Below the pieces are notes generated by a model. It ran no database searches. It worked only from the letters and a program-made list of their open reading frames with translations, and was not told where the DNA came from. A stretch of DNA of 64,000 nt from positions 186,001-250,000 of the forward strand of contig NZ_QJKB01000008.1 of assembly GCF_003201815.1 (NCBI RefSeq). The letters run 5' to 3'. Position 1 is the stretch's first letter, and each line of letters starts with the position of its first letter. A program made the position numbers and the translations under genes. Positions 62,195 through 64,000 of this stretch are shown in pieces. The DNA comes from Undibacterium pigrum. Lineage in GTDB: Bacteria; Pseudomonadota; Gammaproteobacteria; Burkholderiales; Burkholderiaceae_D.

Positions 62195-63286
62195 ATGCAA
62201 ACGAATTATAAAGATGTCAGCGAAGAGAATTATCGTTCTCACTATACCAAACAAGACCGGGCGCAAGTTCGCCGGGTAGTGCGCATCATGTTGTGGGCCT
62301 TCTTGCCGCTGTCGCTGGTAGATGTGCTATTTCATGACATGGCTATTCCCCTGGCAGTCTTGCTGCTGATACGCCTGTCTGTCTTTGCCTATTCCCTGTG
62401 GCTGGTAAAGCGCTATGAGATTGAAGAAAATGTTCCCAAACTGGACCGTTACGCCATGCACTGGCTGGTCATGGTATTGCTGACACAGTTCATCAGCAAT
62501 GCCTGTTTGCCGCGTGATTATCTGGGGCATTATATGGTCGATGCCTGGTTGGTCTTGATGGCCTTCATCTCCTTGCCGCTGGCTTTACATATCTTGCGTG
62601 CACCCTTGTTCATGTTTACGGCAGCATCCTGTTTACTGCTTTTGTATAAGCAATCAGGCACCTTTTCCCAGGCGGCCAGCGTCTTGCTGATTTTGCCAGC
62701 GGTTGCGATCACCGGTCATGCCATTGCGGCCTATGTACACAGATACAGGCGCAAGCTCCTGAGCGCAGAACAAGAGCTGGAGAGGCAGGCAAACATGGAC
62801 CCGGTCACCGGTGTCGCCAACTGGAAAGAATTCATGCGTATTTCTGATGGCGAGCTGCAACGCCATCTGCGCCTGGGCAAACAATTGTCCATGCTGGTGC
62901 TGGACTTGGATGATTTCAAGCATATCAATGACACGCATGGCCCGCAGGTGGGCGATGTGATCCTGGTTGAAGTCAGCCGCCGTGTGAAACGCGCCATGCG
63001 TTCTTATGATTGCATCGCCCGTTATAGTGGTGAGGAATTTTGTGTGCTCTTGCCTGAAGCCTCGGCAGAAGATGCCAGCAAGATTGCCGACCGTACCCGC
63101 GCGACTGTTGTTGCCATGCCTATCTCTGTCTCTGGTGCCGAGATGAGAGTGAGTGCCACCGTACGTACTGCAACGCTGCGCGAAGGCGATACCGCACTGA
63201 GCCTGTTGCGCAGGGCAGGCGAGGGTTCAGGCAGGCATCAGCAAGAAATGCAGCAAGATGTTAATCTCATGCCCATGCCAGTTTGA
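62195..63286 (+). CDS. Membrane-bound GGDEF diguanylate cyclase-like protein
   Basis: 363 residues. About six membrane segments in residues 30-182, then a GGDEF domain: LVLDLDDFKHINDTHG (236-249) with the metal/substrate residues, catalytic loop S-G-E-E-F at 278-282, and an I-site R269-S-Y-D272 five residues before it, so product inhibition by c-di-GMP is possible. The C-terminal part is altered: instead of the usual AD-x-ALY-x-AK-x-x-GRN the sequence reads LLRRAGEGSGRHQQEMQ. The first G of GGDEF is Ser, which some active enzymes tolerate. Activity is therefore likely but not certain. leuE follows 80 bp later. Confidence 0.88.
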   Translation: MQTNYKDVSEENYRSHYTKQDRAQVRRVVRIMLWAFLPLSLVDVLFHDMAIPLAVLLLIRLSVFAYSLWLVKRYEIEENVPKLDRYAMHWLVMVLLTQFISNACLPRDYLGHYMVDAWLVLMAFISLPLALHILRAPLFMFTAASCLLLLYKQSGTFSQAASVLLILPAVAITGHAIAAYVHRYRRKLLSAEQELERQANMDPVTGVANWKEFMRISDGELQRHLRLGKQLSMLVLDLDDFKHINDTHGPQVGDVILVEVSRRVKRAMRSYDCIARYSGEEFCVLLPEASAEDASKIADRTRATVVAMPISVSGAEMRVSATVRTATLREGDTALSLLRRAGEGSGRHQQEMQQDVNLMPMPV

Positions 63287-63310
63287 TTGAGCAAACTGGC
63301 GGCATATATT

Positions 63311-63350
63311 AATCAGCAATAGTCAGCAACAATTAGCAATAATCAGCAAA
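63311..63350. repeat. 10-bp tandem repeat, four copies, before leuE
   Basis: AATCAGCAAT, AGTCAGCAAC, AATTAGCAAT and AATCAGCAAA in direct succession. The 10-bp period is close to one helical turn. It ends 16 bp before the leuE start and so overlaps its leader or promoter. Confidence 0.8.
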
Positions 63351-63366
63351 ATGCGAGGGTAGTGAG

Positions 63367-64000
63367 ATGAGTTTTTATGGCGTAACCGATTTGTGGACTT
63401 ATGTACTGGGTGCCCTGGGCATTATCTTGTTGCCAGGACCTAATTCCCTGTATGTACTGTCGGTTGCCACTGCACGTGGTGTGCGTGAGGGTTATAAAGG
63501 TGCGGCAGGGATATTTGTCGGTGATAGTATTTTGCTCATGCTGACTGCCCTGGGTGCTGCCGGTATCTTGCGTACTTATCCGGCTTTGTTCATGGTGGTC
63601 AAATATGCGGGCGCGGCTTATCTGGCCTGGGTAGGTGTCAATCTGATCTGGGCTGCCATACAAAAATGGCGTAACAAGACCGCGACTGTGGCAGAAACGC
63701 AGGCGACCGCGATTAATATGCAAAACCCTTTCAAGCGCGCCCTGGTCATCAGCTTGCTGAACCCGAAAGCGATCCTTTTCCTGTTGTCTTTCTTTGTGCA
63801 ATTCATCGACCCTGCCTACCCAACACCTGCAGTACCTTTCCTGATACTGAGTGCTGTGGTGATGGTGTTCAGTACGACTTATCTGTCTGTCCTGATTTTC
63901 CTGGGCTCTCGTCTGGCGCGCAGCTTTAGTCAGCGTCGTCGCCTGTCAGCCAGTTTGTCCAGTGGTGTGGGCAGTATGTTTGTCTGGTTTGGAGTCAAGC
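63367..64000 (+). CDS. leuE: LysE family amino acid exporter, LeuE-like (3' truncated by window edge)
   Basis: 211 codons are present and open to the right edge. The sequence matches LeuE as I recall it: YGVTDLWTYVLGALGIILLPGPNSLYVLSVA at the N-terminus, GYKGAAGIFVGDSILLMLTALGAAGILRT, KYAGAAYLAWVGVNLIWAAIQ and FKRALVISLLNPKAILFLLSFFVQFIDPAYP. LysE/RhtB exporters are six-helix inner membrane proteins that pump out amino acids; LeuE handles leucine and related residues. The ATG at 63367 has GAGGG upstream. Confidence 0.88.
   Translation, partial: MSFYGVTDLWTYVLGALGIILLPGPNSLYVLSVATARGVREGYKGAAGIFVGDSILLMLTALGAAGILRTYPALFMVVKYAGAAYLAWVGVNLIWAAIQKWRNKTATVAETQATAINMQNPFKRALVISLLNPKAILFLLSFFVQFIDPAYPTPAVPFLILSAVVMVFSTTYLSVLIFLGSRLARSFSQRRRLSASLSSGVGSMFVWFGVK

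Noticed and set aside
63311-63350. 10-bp array (and the 13-bp array at 11924-11971) considered as CRISPR
   Set aside because: Units are directly abutting and far shorter than CRISPR repeats, with no spacers and no cas genes.

Overview
This window looks like chromosomal DNA of a betaproteobacterium, most likely Burkholderiales, family Oxalobacteraceae. That placement is an inference from gene content: etfBA next to a long DmdC-type acyl-CoA dehydrogenase, a DUF2145 protein, a CDP-6-deoxy-glucoseen-reductase-like flavoprotein near argD, a Tricorn-type protease and many short intrinsic terminators. Base composition looks balanced by eye, which would suit an Undibacterium-like genome, but I cannot fix the genus. 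No tRNA, rRNA, CRISPR array, integrase or complete IS element was seen.

Region A (1-6695, + strand) is a tightly overlapping operon that enters from the left edge. It holds the end of a PEP-synthase/rifampin-phosphotransferase-like dikinase, a CarS-type CDP-lipid synthase, a phosphatidylserine-synthase-like enzyme, a phosphatidylserine decarboxylase, a second full-length dikinase and a UbiA-superfamily membrane protein. Together these look like a dedicated pathway for an ethanolamine-headed lipid, with archaeal-like logic (UbiA + CarS + serine transfer + decarboxylation). Region B (6865-11873, + strand) follows after 169 bp: an AurF-type diiron N-oxygenase, a free-standing carrier protein, a thioester reductase fused to an alpha/beta hydrolase, and a free-standing adenylation domain, closed by a strong terminator. 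It resembles a dismantled version of the NRPS plus N-oxygenase modules of the pvf/mgo/ham diazeniumdiolate loci. Regions A and B are the best candidates for an undescribed system.

The rest is mostly housekeeping and environmental-response genes. 12005-24433: HIT protein, FadD, DUF2145 with an exported partner, M13 peptidase, TrhO, ElaA, a LytS/LytTR two-component pair, CaiB/BaiF CoA-transferase, UgpQ and a small exported charged protein. 24713-28366: alaS, an AaaT/YhhY acetyltransferase and a Nudix hydrolase. 28700-33180: TusA-like protein, etfB, etfA and acyl-CoA dehydrogenase, preceded by a near-perfect 16-bp palindrome resembling a LiuR-type operator. 33226-40897: a 660-residue low-complexity protein, a Tricorn protease and a secreted GH44 glycosidase with a GCTTAC motif array upstream. 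40905-46557: a CurA-type oxidoreductase divergent from a LysR regulator, argD, a 190-bp MITE-like element flanked by TA, the flavoprotein reductase and an SDR protein. 46503-51874: an operon of a spermidine-synthase-like protein, an orphan GspE ATPase and a MASE1/CHASE/PAS histidine kinase. 52097-64000: exported proteins, a DNA-deoxyinosine glycosylase-like protein, htpG, a solute-binding protein beside a TonB-dependent receptor, cysS, a membrane GGDEF protein and the start of leuE.

All calls come from reading the sequence and from memory of protein families. No database search was possible.
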